From positions 17,570-81,569 of the forward strand of contig JABXIS010000036.1 in NCBI GenBank assembly GCA_013372975.1: DNA of 64,000 nt, in the 5' to 3' direction. This DNA is from Alphaproteobacteria bacterium. Its GTDB lineage: Bacteria; Pseudomonadota; Alphaproteobacteria; Sphingomonadales; Kordiimonadaceae. Shown one piece after another: positions 34,572-43,122 of the stretch (positions are counted from its first letter, which is position 1; each line of letters begins with the position of its first letter). The notes under the pieces are model-generated. The model was given only the letters and a program-made list of their open reading frames with translations. It ran no database searches and was not told the DNA's origin. The translations under genes were made by a program, and so were the position numbers.

Positions 34572-35180
34572 TCAGCGACCGGAAGGAGCGACTTCTTGCG
34601 AGGGCACTTCCTCTTCCTCTGCAGGCTCGAACTCTTCTAGCCCATCACTTTCATACTGGCGAGGTTGATACTCATGTTCGTACCCACCACGTTGGCTCAT
34701 GGCCTCGTAGGCATCATGGTCAAGCCGTACGCGAGTGCGGTCCCGGCCAAAGACCAGAATCACCGGCGTCCCTTCTGCGAAAGGATAGCGATCTTCCTGA
34801 ACGATGGTGATGAGGTTGCCGCTGTCTGTTCGAATGATATATTCAAAACCTTCGGATTTGGACGCTGATTTATCAACACTGTTTCCGATCAAGCCACCCA
34901 GGAGAGCGCCGCCGATTGCACCGATTACGTTTTCTGCGCCGCTATTGCCGATTGTGGACCCAGCGGCTGCGCCAATGCCAACGCCAGCTGCAGTACCGAC
35001 ACCTTGATTGTGCCGTTTTATTTCGACCCAGCGGTAGCTATCTACAGTGCCACGTTCGACCCTTCTTGCCTCTCCAACAGCGTGAGAGTCATAAGAATGG
35101 GGTGACAGGCTTTGGGTGCAAGCAGTTGTTGCGAGCGCAAGCGGTAAAAGAAGCGCATAGCGGCTGATTTTCAGTCTCAT
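34572..35180 (-). CDS. SlyB-like glycine-zipper outer-membrane lipoprotein
   Basis: A 202-residue lipoprotein with lipobox TTAC (LLLPLALATTACTQ). VERGTVDSYRWVEIKRHNQG and the glycine zipper TAAGVGIGAAAGSTIGNSGA, NVIGAIGGALLGGLIGNSVD are shared with the SlyB/PcpY family. YIIRTDSGNLITIVQ and FAEGTPVILVFGRDRTRV form the SH3-like part. The tail is acidic (EEFEPAEEEEVPSQE), which is unusual for SlyB. In enterobacteria SlyB stabilises the outer membrane under PhoPQ control. The neighbours suggest a general envelope role. Confidence 0.85.
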   Translation of the reverse strand: MRLKISRYALLLPLALATTACTQSLSPHSYDSHAVGEARRVERGTVDSYRWVEIKRHNQGVGTAAGVGIGAAAGSTIGNSGAENVIGAIGGALLGGLIGNSVDKSASKSEGFEYIIRTDSGNLITIVQEDRYPFAEGTPVILVFGRDRTRVRLDHDAYEAMSQRGGYEHEYQPRQYESDGLEEFEPAEEEEVPSQEVAPSGR

Positions 35181-35402
35181 TTTTTTGAACTCCTAGAGGT
35201 CCTCACTATGCCCAGAATACCCAAGATCACGGCTATTTGAGGGCAAGCGAAATTATCGTGAAATCAGTGTGCACCCGGCGCCTGAATAGGGGATGAACGC
35301 CAAAATTTCCGGCCGAATTTAACTCGCAACAAATCTGTCACGGCTTTGTCATCCAAAGTGGCAATAACCAAGTAATGACAGCGAAAAAATGAAATAGCGA
35401 CA

Positions 35403-36578
35403 ATGAATATGAACGTTATCTCCGCCGCCATTCAGCCCGTGGGACCTGACACCCGATGTGGTCTGATATTTGAGCGATTTCAGAAAGACAGCGATCTACT
35501 TGCGGTGCCTGTTACGGTAAAGGGGAAGCCTGTTGGGCTACTGAAAAGGACGGCATTCATGGTCCGGCTAGCGGACAAGTTTGGTCGCCCGCTCTATGAA
35601 AAGCGTCCTGTTACGGAATTGATGGACTGTGCACCAATGATTGTGGATGAAGAGATGTCCATCGATCTTCTTTACCAGATGTTGATGAGCGATCAGCGTC
35701 AGGCCCTGCAAGACGGTTTCATTGTTACAGAGAACGGTTTCTACAAGGGTATAGGTACGTCCTATACACTTTTGCAGCAACACATCCAGCGATCTCAACA
35801 CCGTATGGTGGAGCTTGATGCAGCGCGCATTGAGGCTGAAGCCGCGACACGATCTCGAAGCCAGTTTCTCGCCAATATGAGCCATGAGCTCAGAACACCC
35901 CTCAATGCCGTAATTGGATTTGCTGATTTCATGATGGCGGAGCGTGCCAGGGGGCGTCCAGTCAACGATTTTTGGGATTATGTCTCTGACATCAGGGATA
36001 GTGGCTCGCATCTGTTGGGGGTGATCAACTCCATTCTCGATTTCACCAAGTTAGAGGCAAATGCCTTTACGCTTCGGGAGGATTATGAAGCCCCTCAGGA
36101 GATTATTCACAAGGTCGCGCGAATGATGATGGGAGCGGCGCGCAAAAGGGGCATTGTCCTGACCGTTCGTGCGGAGGATCTCGGTGTGGAGTTACATGCG
36201 GATATTCAGGTTTGCACGCAGATACTGATCAATCTGGTTTCAAATGCGATCAAGTTTTCACCCGAGGGTGCAAAGGTTGAGGTTTCTCAGCAGCTATCGG
36301 CAGATGGCGGCATCGAATTTATCGTTATGGATGATGGTCCGGGTATGACAGCAGAAGAGCAAAAACGCGTGCTGGAGCCTTTCGTTCAGGCAGATGCCGG
36401 GCTCGCTCGTCGGCATGAGGGCACTGGGCTTGGCTTGCCGCTGGTGAAAGCCTTTACTGAAGCTCATGGGGGCAAGTTCGTATTGTCGGCGCAGCCCGGT
36501 GTTGGAACCCGCGCTGCGGTGTGTTTTCCTGCCTCTCGTTCGGTGGTGGATCAACCACGAGAGTATGCATTTCTCTAG
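35403..36578 (+). CDS. Soluble sensor histidine kinase with N-terminal CBS-pair domain
   Basis: A 391-residue kinase with no membrane segment. Residues 30-125 look like a tandem CBS module: VPVTVKGKPVGLLKRTAFMV, FGRPLYEKRPVTELMDCAPM, VDEEMSIDLLYQML and GFIVTENGFYKGIGTSYTLL. A coiled linker (RMVELDAARIEAEA) leads to the H-box MSHELRTPLNAVIGF (H161), the N-box ILINLVSNAIKFSPEGA, G1 DDGPGMT and G2 GTGLGLPL. CBS pairs bind adenine nucleotides, so the kinase may sense energy charge. No cognate regulator is adjacent. The ribosome site is weak, and a second ATG follows at 35409. Confidence 0.9.
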   Translation: MNMNVISAAIQPVGPDTRCGLIFERFQKDSDLLAVPVTVKGKPVGLLKRTAFMVRLADKFGRPLYEKRPVTELMDCAPMIVDEEMSIDLLYQMLMSDQRQALQDGFIVTENGFYKGIGTSYTLLQQHIQRSQHRMVELDAARIEAEAATRSRSQFLANMSHELRTPLNAVIGFADFMMAERARGRPVNDFWDYVSDIRDSGSHLLGVINSILDFTKLEANAFTLREDYEAPQEIIHKVARMMMGAARKRGIVLTVRAEDLGVELHADIQVCTQILINLVSNAIKFSPEGAKVEVSQQLSADGGIEFIVMDDGPGMTAEEQKRVLEPFVQADAGLARRHEGTGLGLPLVKAFTEAHGGKFVLSAQPGVGTRAAVCFPASRSVVDQPREYAFL

Positions 36579-36596
36579 TGCTTTTGGGCGCTTAGG

Positions 36597-36636
36597 AAGG
36601 CGTAGCCAAAAGGCTTCTGATTCCGCCTTTTCTTTG
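36597..36636 (+). terminator. Intrinsic terminator after the CBS-histidine kinase gene
   Basis: AAGGCG (36597-36602) pairs with CGCCTT (36624-36629), with an inner TAGCC-AAAA-GGCTT hairpin. TTTTCTTT follows. Confidence 0.7.
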
Positions 36637-36780
36637 CTATGCTTCTCTCAATGCATCACCACAAAGAAGTGATGTTTTTGTCCGTAATGTCCTGAATTTT
36701 GCGTCTCCCACTGTGGCATTTTCACAGATGCGGGTGGTGGCTATCTTGTGCCGCACCGCCAGCTGGGATGGAGAAAGGGT

Positions 36781-37059
36781 ATGGGACAAAAAGACCGGGA
36801 TTTATATGACTATGTAGCGGACCGTCTTGCGAAAGCAGAAAACGGAACCCCCGAAGCTTTGTATGACTTGGGGCTTCTGTATTCTACGGGGCAAGGTGTT
36901 GAACGTGACTATATCCAGGCGCACAAATGGTTCAATCTTGCCGCTATTCGCGGATTATCCAGGGCGCAGGTAGACCGATGTGAGCTTGCGAAAGACATGA
37001 GCAGGCGGCAGATCGCTGAAGCTCAGCGTCAGGCGCGTGAATGGCTTCAGGTTCATTAA
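36781..37059 (+). CDS. Sel1-repeat protein
   Basis: A 92-residue protein. EALYDLGLLYSTGQGVERDY and IQAHKWFNLAAIRGLSRAQV make one Sel1-like (TPR-type) repeat and part of the next, followed by a basic helix (MSRRQIAEAQRQAREWLQ). Short Sel1 proteins of this layout are common in alphaproteobacteria and presumably bind proteins. ATG 36781 follows GGAGAAAGGGT, so the reading from 36748 is too long. It is 60 bases before an SDR gene. Confidence 0.85.
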   Translation: MGQKDRDLYDYVADRLAKAENGTPEALYDLGLLYSTGQGVERDYIQAHKWFNLAAIRGLSRAQVDRCELAKDMSRRQIAEAQRQAREWLQVH

Positions 37060-37119
37060 AATATTAAAGTTTGGTGTTTGCCTGCCTATACTGCCTGCTG
37101 ATTAGAAGCAGGGGGTAGT

Positions 37120-37878
37120 ATGATTCAGTTCAATAATGATCAAACAATTCTGGTAACCGGTGCATCGCGCGGCATTGGCGGTGCGACGGCGCGCATTCTG
37201 TTGGAAGCCGGCGCGAATGTAGTTGGCAGTTACAATAGAAATCCAGGTGTTTTAAGTGAACTGGAGGCCCAGTTCGGCAAGAAGCGGGTTTTGCCCGTTC
37301 AGGCGGACCTTGGTGTGCGTGGTAGCGCTAGAGAACTGTGGCGCAAGGGAAAGTCGCTGTCAGGGCGCATTGACGGACTTGTCAACAACGCCGGTATTAT
37401 GCCGGAAACCAGCTTGAAAGTTGCAGATGGTGATTGGTACCGCGACTGGGACGCGACAATGGCCGTGAATGTACAGGCTGTAGCAGATTTGTGCCGTGAG
37501 GCAATTCGGGAATTTGAAACTAACGGCGGCGGGCGGATAGTGACAATAGCGAGCCGCGCATCATTTCGCGGCGACGGCCCGGACTATTTGCATTATGCCG
37601 CGAGTAAGGGCGCAGTGGTTTCATTGATGCGGTCAATTGCGCGCGGGTTCGCGAGCAAGGGTATCCTTGCCTTCACCATTGCGCCCGGTTGGGTGAAAAC
37701 TGACATGGCATCTGTTGCCTTTGAGCCAGGCAATGAATGGATGCTGAAAGAGGTGCCAATCGGTGATGCGGCGCCGCCCGAGAATATCGGCAATATGGTT
37801 GCGTTTTTCCTTAGTGGCTTGATTGATCATGCAACGGGTTGTGCCATTGATATCAATGGCGCAAGTTATGTCAGGTAG
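37120..37878 (+). CDS. Short-chain dehydrogenase/reductase (SDR)
   Basis: A 252-residue classical SDR. The NAD(P) loop is ILVTGASRGIGGATARILLE, followed by NNAG in GLVNNAGIMPETS. The catalytic Ser is in IVTIASRASFRGD, the Tyr and Lys in HYAASKGAV, and the PG motif in FTIAPGWVKTDMA. The basic residues after the first strand (YNRN) hint at NADP(H). The substrate is unknown, and the relation to FabG-type enzymes is only general. A GCAGGGGG ribosome site precedes the ATG. Confidence 0.92.
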   Translation: MIQFNNDQTILVTGASRGIGGATARILLEAGANVVGSYNRNPGVLSELEAQFGKKRVLPVQADLGVRGSARELWRKGKSLSGRIDGLVNNAGIMPETSLKVADGDWYRDWDATMAVNVQAVADLCREAIREFETNGGGRIVTIASRASFRGDGPDYLHYAASKGAVVSLMRSIARGFASKGILAFTIAPGWVKTDMASVAFEPGNEWMLKEVPIGDAAPPENIGNMVAFFLSGLIDHATGCAIDINGASYVR

Positions 37879-37905
37879 CCTGTGCTTTTGACATGTGTGC
37901 CAGGC

Positions 37906-37944
37906 AAAAAAAAACGGCGGCCAATTGAGCCGCCGTTTCTGTTT
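37906..37944. terminator. Bidirectional terminator between the SDR and metalloprotease genes
   Basis: A 10-bp perfect stem AAACGGCGGC (37912-37921) / GCCGCCGTTT (37929-37938) with a 7-base loop, preceded by nine A and followed by TTTCTGTTTT. It works for both convergent genes. Confidence 0.93.
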
Positions 37945-37959
37945 TAGCTATACAGCAGA

Positions 37960-40638
37960 TTATCCGCTGTGCACTTCAAGCGCTTTCTCGATCAGGAACA
38001 CCAGATGTTCCCTGTGTGCCCGTGTTGCGGCATCCCCACGCCAGCGGGCCATGTCTCGGCCAAGGCCGCGAAGTACTGAGAAGGCGTTTGACCGGGCAAC
38101 ATAGTCATAGTCGTCTGCCTTCAGGATGTTGATCAGCATCTTCACATAATGAACCTGCAACTCCTGGCGGAAGCTGTTAACAGCACCGCGGCTGTCAGCT
38201 TCGAAGATCGCATTTGTCAGGTCTGTAATCATCTCGGTAAGGCCATAAGCATTACCATACAGGCCTGTGTCTGTGATCCGCATCAATGTGGTTGGGTGCA
38301 GCAGATGATTGAGGATATCTGCCTGTATGGCCAATGCTCGGCCATGGACAGCAGGGTCCTCTGTGCCGCCGAAGTGGAAGAAACCACGACGCTGGATCGC
38401 TAGATGCTGGAACAAGCTTGGGTCTGCGGCAAAGGCGTCTGGCGCGAAAATATAATCGCGAAGCAATTGCATAGCCTGCTCCTGCTTGGCCTTTTCTACC
38501 GGGCGGTACGGAGCTGTAGCGCCATCCTGTCCGGCTACTGCACGGTCAACATACACGCCACCCACATAACGCGACGCAACTCGGCCCTGCCAGGCCATGT
38601 CGCCGGTAAGGATCAGGTAAGCCTGCCGCAATTCCTGATAGCTTTGACCTTCCTTGGTGAATTTCGCTCGCAGTTTACCCATGGCGTCGCGATCAAGTTT
38701 CAGGCGGTCCTCCGCAAATTGCACTGCGTCATCCGTCATGTCATAGATGTTTACTGTAGGATCGATTGCTTTGCCCGGAGCGCGCATATCGTCGGCATCG
38801 TTACCAAATACCAAACCCTTTTCGGTTGAACGGGCAAGGTGTGCTTTCATTTTTTCCGGATCGTCCAAGTCAGGATCATATCCGAACTGGATTGCCCAAA
38901 TATCGTATGTGCCGGGGCGTACCGTATAATAGTGTGCCTGTTTTTTGCCTAGTGGTGCAAAGTTGATGCTCGGGTAGTCCATGACGGAACCGGCCAGGCC
39001 TTCTTCTTGCGCATCGATATCATGCGCTTCGTCATAGGCGCGGGCTTGTGTTGCCTTCATGTTGTGGTTAAGGCCGAGTGTGTGGCCGACTTCATGAAGC
39101 ATCAGGTAGTAAATGGCTTCTTCCACCAGTTTTTCGCTTGCCTGCGGCCCGGCTTCCATAACGGCAGCCAGCGTTTTACCCAGCATGTTGTTTAGCTGAA
39201 GATGGCCCGCAACATTACAGTTGCGCTCATGGTTTTTCATATTTGCCATGAAGTCTTCCGCCGCGCTATCTGCTTCGTTTTGAAGGCCGAGAGCCGCAGT
39301 TTCAAACACTTTGCTTGCGTTCATGCGATTGGTAAGGAATGTATATTCCAGCATGATATCGGCCGCAAGAATCTGTCCGGTGCGCGGGTTTGAGAAGCTT
39401 GGGCCATAGCCGCCAAAAGGTGGTTGTGGGCTTGATGTCCAGCGCAGCACATTGTAGCGGATATCTCCAGCATCCCAATCGGCATCGTCAGGTTGCTCTT
39501 TAACAACAATCGCGTTTTTGAAACCTGCTTCCTCGAATGCGATATTCCAGGCTTCAACAGCCTTTTTGATGGTCGGGCGAAGCTCAACCGGGGTCGTGTT
39601 TTCGATCCACCATGTGATAGGCTCTACCGGCTCAGATACCTCTGCGGTCGGGTCTTTCTTCTCCAGGTGCCAGCGATTGATCATGTCGCGCCAAGGGGTT
39701 GCCTCATGGCTTGTCATGTCGTTCACATAGTCAAGGAAATAGCCCACACGCGCGTCGTCGAAGCGGGGTTTGAAGTCATTCTCTGGCATTTCCACCAGAG
39801 TATGCTGCACCTTTACAGTCACGTTACGTGCATCTGTGATGTCAAACCATTGGCCGCGGTTCATTGGCGAAGGGTTCGTATAGACATAATCTACAGTTAC
39901 AGCTGTATTGGCCGGATAGTTGCTAACGTCTGTGATTTTGGTCTTTCCGCCGGAAAGTTTGCCCAGGTTGAAGCGTTCCCATGGCTTAAGGCGTGGATTA
40001 GATGTCGGTTTTACCTGGTCGAACGCCTCAGATTTGAACAGACCATCCACGTTGATCAGGAAACGATCGCCTTCTTCAGACTTTGCCGAAATTGCATGTG
40101 CGGAAATAATCGCCGGGCTGATGTTGGCTTCCTTGGCGTTCGACAGCGCATTGTCGGGGTCGAAATAGAAGTATGGGTTCACTTCGACAAATTCGATCTT
40201 GTTAAAGTGTTTTTGAACTTTGAAAATCTTTTGCTGGCGATACTGGCCGCGGAAATGCCCGCCTTCAACCACGCCGTTTGCAGTGTGGGAGAAATAGATG
40301 AATTCTTTGTCCAGCTGGTCAGCCCGGATCTCCATCATCAGACCACCTTTTTCAGGGTCCTGATACATTTTGAAGAGGCCATCAAGTGCCTTATGGTCTT
40401 TCACCATATCCTCGATGGTCTTTTCCTTCTTCTTTTTATCTTCTTTTTCCTCAGCTTCTTCGCCGTCTTCATCGTCGTCTTTTTCGGCGTCCTTAGCTTC
40501 GGACTTCTCATCCTGCTTCTTCTCTGCGGCCGGCTTTGTCGGCTGGTCGTCTGCAGCAATCGTTGGAGCGGCAAAAGCAAATGTGCTGAGCGCAACGCCT
40601 GCGAGCAGGTAGCGAATTTTCTTATCCAGGTCTGTCAC
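37960..40638 (-). CDS. Exported zinc metalloprotease (DUF5117/DUF5118 type, HEXXHXXGXXH)
   Basis: An 892-residue secreted or outer-membrane protease. A signal peptide (YLLAGVALSTFAFAAPTIAA) is followed by a highly charged Lys/Glu/Asp stretch of about 50 residues, then the conserved domains EFIYFSHTANGVVEGGHFRG and PYFYFDPDN. The zinc site HEVGHTLGLNH lies at about 515-525, with a downstream Met-turn (SVMDYPSINFAP). Homologues occur with TonB systems in marine bacteria and probably degrade peptides. I chose GTG 40638, which has GGGAG 7 bases upstream; ATG readings at 40671 and 40728 put extra sequence ahead of the signal. Confidence 0.9.
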   Translation of the reverse strand: MTDLDKKIRYLLAGVALSTFAFAAPTIAADDQPTKPAAEKKQDEKSEAKDAEKDDDEDGEEAEEKEDKKKKEKTIEDMVKDHKALDGLFKMYQDPEKGGLMMEIRADQLDKEFIYFSHTANGVVEGGHFRGQYRQQKIFKVQKHFNKIEFVEVNPYFYFDPDNALSNAKEANISPAIISAHAISAKSEEGDRFLINVDGLFKSEAFDQVKPTSNPRLKPWERFNLGKLSGGKTKITDVSNYPANTAVTVDYVYTNPSPMNRGQWFDITDARNVTVKVQHTLVEMPENDFKPRFDDARVGYFLDYVNDMTSHEATPWRDMINRWHLEKKDPTAEVSEPVEPITWWIENTTPVELRPTIKKAVEAWNIAFEEAGFKNAIVVKEQPDDADWDAGDIRYNVLRWTSSPQPPFGGYGPSFSNPRTGQILAADIMLEYTFLTNRMNASKVFETAALGLQNEADSAAEDFMANMKNHERNCNVAGHLQLNNMLGKTLAAVMEAGPQASEKLVEEAIYYLMLHEVGHTLGLNHNMKATQARAYDEAHDIDAQEEGLAGSVMDYPSINFAPLGKKQAHYYTVRPGTYDIWAIQFGYDPDLDDPEKMKAHLARSTEKGLVFGNDADDMRAPGKAIDPTVNIYDMTDDAVQFAEDRLKLDRDAMGKLRAKFTKEGQSYQELRQAYLILTGDMAWQGRVASRYVGGVYVDRAVAGQDGATAPYRPVEKAKQEQAMQLLRDYIFAPDAFAADPSLFQHLAIQRRGFFHFGGTEDPAVHGRALAIQADILNHLLHPTTLMRITDTGLYGNAYGLTEMITDLTNAIFEADSRGAVNSFRQELQVHYVKMLINILKADDYDYVARSNAFSVLRGLGRDMARWRGDAATRAHREHLVFLIEKALEVHSG

Positions 40639-40818
40639 CCTTTTTCTCCCGTATATTTCCTGACTGAACATCAGGTCCCCTTGAATTCCAAATTTTAGAT
40701 TTGGATGATTGTTTGCCTCAGTTTGCAAGTGTTGGATGGCAGTGTAGTAGAGTCAATGCTTTCCCAAGCAATTGGCCTCGAATGCTGCACAGTCTAACGC
40801 AAAACTGAAGGTTGGATG

Positions 40819-41157
40819 CTAACGCGCATCCCGAACGGTCTGTTCGAAATCGCTGACAAAGGCGTCACAGCCTTTCTGCGGTTCTTTGGCTGAAGCGCCG
40901 GCAAGGACATTCTTGAATTCCAGTTTGCCCAGAACCTTTTCATAGTCATCTTTTGCAAGATAGGCGATGCGCGCTTCGGCCTTCGACACAAATTCATCGA
41001 TCATGTCTTCGTCGGCTCGGCAGTATTGCGCACCACCAGCGATGATGGCGCTTTGGCGGGCATAAACTAGAATATCATTTTCGTCCGCATATGCCGAAGT
41101 TGCGCAGAGGCCAAATAGGGTAGCTGTCAGCAGGTTTGTTTTTATTTTTGTCGTCAT
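40819..41157 (-). CDS. Uncharacterised exported protein
   Basis: A 112-residue protein with a clear signal peptide (TNLLTATLFGLCATSAYADE). The mature part is helical, with two Cys (YCRADEDMIDEF, QKGCDAFVSDFEQTV) that could form one disulfide, and acidic. I do not recognise a family. It is 93 bases after a DUF6702-like gene on the same strand and 180 bases before the metalloprotease. Confidence 0.78.
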   Translation of the reverse strand: MTTKIKTNLLTATLFGLCATSAYADENDILVYARQSAIIAGGAQYCRADEDMIDEFVSKAEARIAYLAKDDYEKVLGKLEFKNVLAGASAKEPQKGCDAFVSDFEQTVRDAR

Positions 41158-41250
41158 TGGATCATTCTTGTCTGTGAAACGTTTTCCTACGAATATATGG
41201 CATCAAATGTGGCACACAAGGGGCATCAGACCAACGATTAATTGGTTTGA

Positions 41251-41763
41251 TCATGGAAAGCGGAAAATCACGGGATCAGACGAAACAGTTATCTGGCCAG
41301 CTTCCATTTTTTCGCCGACCTTGGCCACCACAGTGTTGATCTGGCCTGGGAGGTCGTCGAGAAAAAGGCTGTTCATCACTGTTAGCGTCTTCGGTGCCTC
41401 ACTCATCTCTGTTTCAAGATAGAGATAAACATGGTCATCGCGATATTCGAGCCCAAGGTAAGTGAGGTTGATCGGGGCCTCACCCTCAGACAGATAGAGG
41501 TGCTCTTCAAGAAGGGGCGCTGTGGCTGATTGCAGGACATCAAAATGCTGCTCTTCAAGGAAGCTCAGCCGTTCTCCCAATTCGATAGATAGGCGCGCCT
41601 CAAGAAGCTCGGCATGCATCTCGACTACAAGTTCAAGAGACTGATCGCGTTCATTCCACAGGACTTCTGTCATTGTTGCATGAATATCGTGCGCTGAAGC
41701 TGGCAGTGCTGACAACACGACCAAATATGTGGCCGCCAAAATACGCTTTAAATAACCAGTCAT
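41251..41763 (-). CDS. Exported DUF6702-like protein
   Basis: A 170-residue protein with a signal peptide (LAATYLVVLSALPASA|HD). HDIHATMTEVLWNERDQSLE and EAPINLTYLGLEYRDDHVYL, with a VMNSLFLDDLPGQINTVV ending, resemble DUF6702, exported beta-rich proteins often found beside M1 or DUF peptidases. Function is unknown. ATG 41763 is 16 bases after the diguanylate cyclase stop; the longer reading from 41799 overlaps that gene. Confidence 0.75.
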   Translation of the reverse strand: MTGYLKRILAATYLVVLSALPASAHDIHATMTEVLWNERDQSLELVVEMHAELLEARLSIELGERLSFLEEQHFDVLQSATAPLLEEHLYLSEGEAPINLTYLGLEYRDDHVYLYLETEMSEAPKTLTVMNSLFLDDLPGQINTVVAKVGEKMEAGQITVSSDPVIFRFP

Positions 41764-41779
41764 GAAGAAATCCGTGTTG

Positions 41780-42931
41780 TTATGCAGAGGCGGTTTCAAA
41801 GCCGACTACTCTGTTGCGGCCATAGGATTTTGCGCTATAGAGGGCCTGGTCCGCACGGTCAAGCGCTGGCTCGATTGTCACTTCCGGCGCCAACCATTGT
41901 GCAACGCCAATGCTTGCTGTAAAGCGGAACTTCTCGTTGTCGCTTACGGTATGGCTTTTTGCTGTAGTTTTGCGAATTTTCTCTGCCAGCCGGATAGCTT
42001 CATCGATTGTTGCACCTGGCAAAATGGCGGCAAATTCCTCGCCCCCCATACGGCCAACGAAGCCCCCGTCACCTACCGCATCTTCGATAATATTGGCAAA
42101 ATTCCTGATTGCGACGTCACCTGCTGCGTGTCCATATGTGTCGTTGATGCGCTTGAAGTGGTCGATATCCATCATGATAACCCAGATGCCCTGGTCTGCG
42201 GCCTTGGATACTGCTTCTTCACCAAGCGCAGTGAAACGGCGGCGGTTCAGGAGGCCCGTTAAAGAATCTGTATTGGCAAGCCGCCTGAGTTCTGCCTGGT
42301 TAGCTTCCAGTTCAGCTTTGGCATGATACAATTGTTCAGCCATCTCGGCTGTGCGCGCCGCGTCTGCTTCAACCATGGATTGGTGCATTGCACTATCGTG
42401 GTTTGCGCTCTGGACATGGGTGATGTCGCGCAGAAACCACAGCCGGGCGCCGGTTTTCTCCAATGGGCGCGTATTTCGCTCGATCGTACGGCCGTCTTTC
42501 AGAGAAAGCATCTCGGAAAACTGAATATCTGGCGTTGCAAGAACGGCTTCGACAACCTGATCGGCCTGATTGCGATCAGCAAGCTCACGATGCCAGGCAC
42601 CAAATAGCTTCTTAATATTCTCGGTTTCATCAAAACCTGTGATTAACCGCCGGGCAACCGCATTTGAAGCCAGTATATTGCCATTTACGTCCGAAACCAC
42701 GACACCGTCGGGAAGGTGCTCCGGATTGAGTGTGAAGCGGCTCTGTGATACGGGGGTGGCTGGCTTCAAAATACCATAGAGTGTAAGAAGGAAGAGGGCG
42801 CCAAGCGCCAGCAAACCTATAACGAACAACAGGTGTTCGTATGGAAATGTATTCCCCAATCCTCGGTCGAGCAGAAACAGCGAAAACGCCACCAACCCCA
42901 AAACTGCTCTGACTAAATCCAGTTTTGCCAT
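41780..42931 (-). CDS. Membrane PAS-GGDEF diguanylate cyclase
   Basis: A 383-residue protein. Two hydrophobic helices (residues 8-22 and 33-54) anchor it. A PAS domain (about 68-172: LPDGVVVSDVNGNILASNAV, RLWFLRDITHV) and a coiled coil (185-220) precede the GGDEF domain: TDSLTGLLNRRRF, MMDIDHFKRINDTYGHAAGD and GGEEF at 296-300. The inhibitory RxxD site is missing, unlike in the other two cyclases of this window. It should make c-di-GMP in response to a cytosolic PAS ligand. It is followed by the DUF6702-like gene 16 bases later. Confidence 0.92.
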   Translation of the reverse strand: MAKLDLVRAVLGLVAFSLFLLDRGLGNTFPYEHLLFVIGLLALGALFLLTLYGILKPATPVSQSRFTLNPEHLPDGVVVSDVNGNILASNAVARRLITGFDETENIKKLFGAWHRELADRNQADQVVEAVLATPDIQFSEMLSLKDGRTIERNTRPLEKTGARLWFLRDITHVQSANHDSAMHQSMVEADAARTAEMAEQLYHAKAELEANQAELRRLANTDSLTGLLNRRRFTALGEEAVSKAADQGIWVIMMDIDHFKRINDTYGHAAGDVAIRNFANIIEDAVGDGGFVGRMGGEEFAAILPGATIDEAIRLAEKIRKTTAKSHTVSDNEKFRFTASIGVAQWLAPEVTIEPALDRADQALYSAKSYGRNRVVGFETASA

Positions 42932-43069
42932 AATTACCGTATTTACACCTCAAACCCCAGGCAGGCACAGGACCCCAGAACGTCAGTTTTGTCAAGGGTA
43001 TGGCCAGCAGTTCGTCATACTTTAGTGCAGTAAAGGTAAAATTTTGGAGAACAGGTCAAAACTTGTTGC

Positions 43070-43099
43070 AAAAAAAAGGGAGGCCGAAGCCTCCCTTTG
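43070..43099 (-). terminator. Intrinsic terminator of the M1 peptidase gene
   Basis: AAGGGAGGC (43076-43084) and GCCTCCCTT (43089-43097) form a 9-bp stem with CGAA loop. On the minus strand a run of at least seven T follows. Confidence 0.93.
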
Positions 43100-43122
43100 T
43101 ATCTGCCGTGATGGGCGCCATT

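Noticed and set aside
39493..40698. A 401-residue plus-strand frame.
   Set aside because: It is the mirror of the metalloprotease coding strand, rich in Cys/Phe with no recognisable domain or ribosome site.
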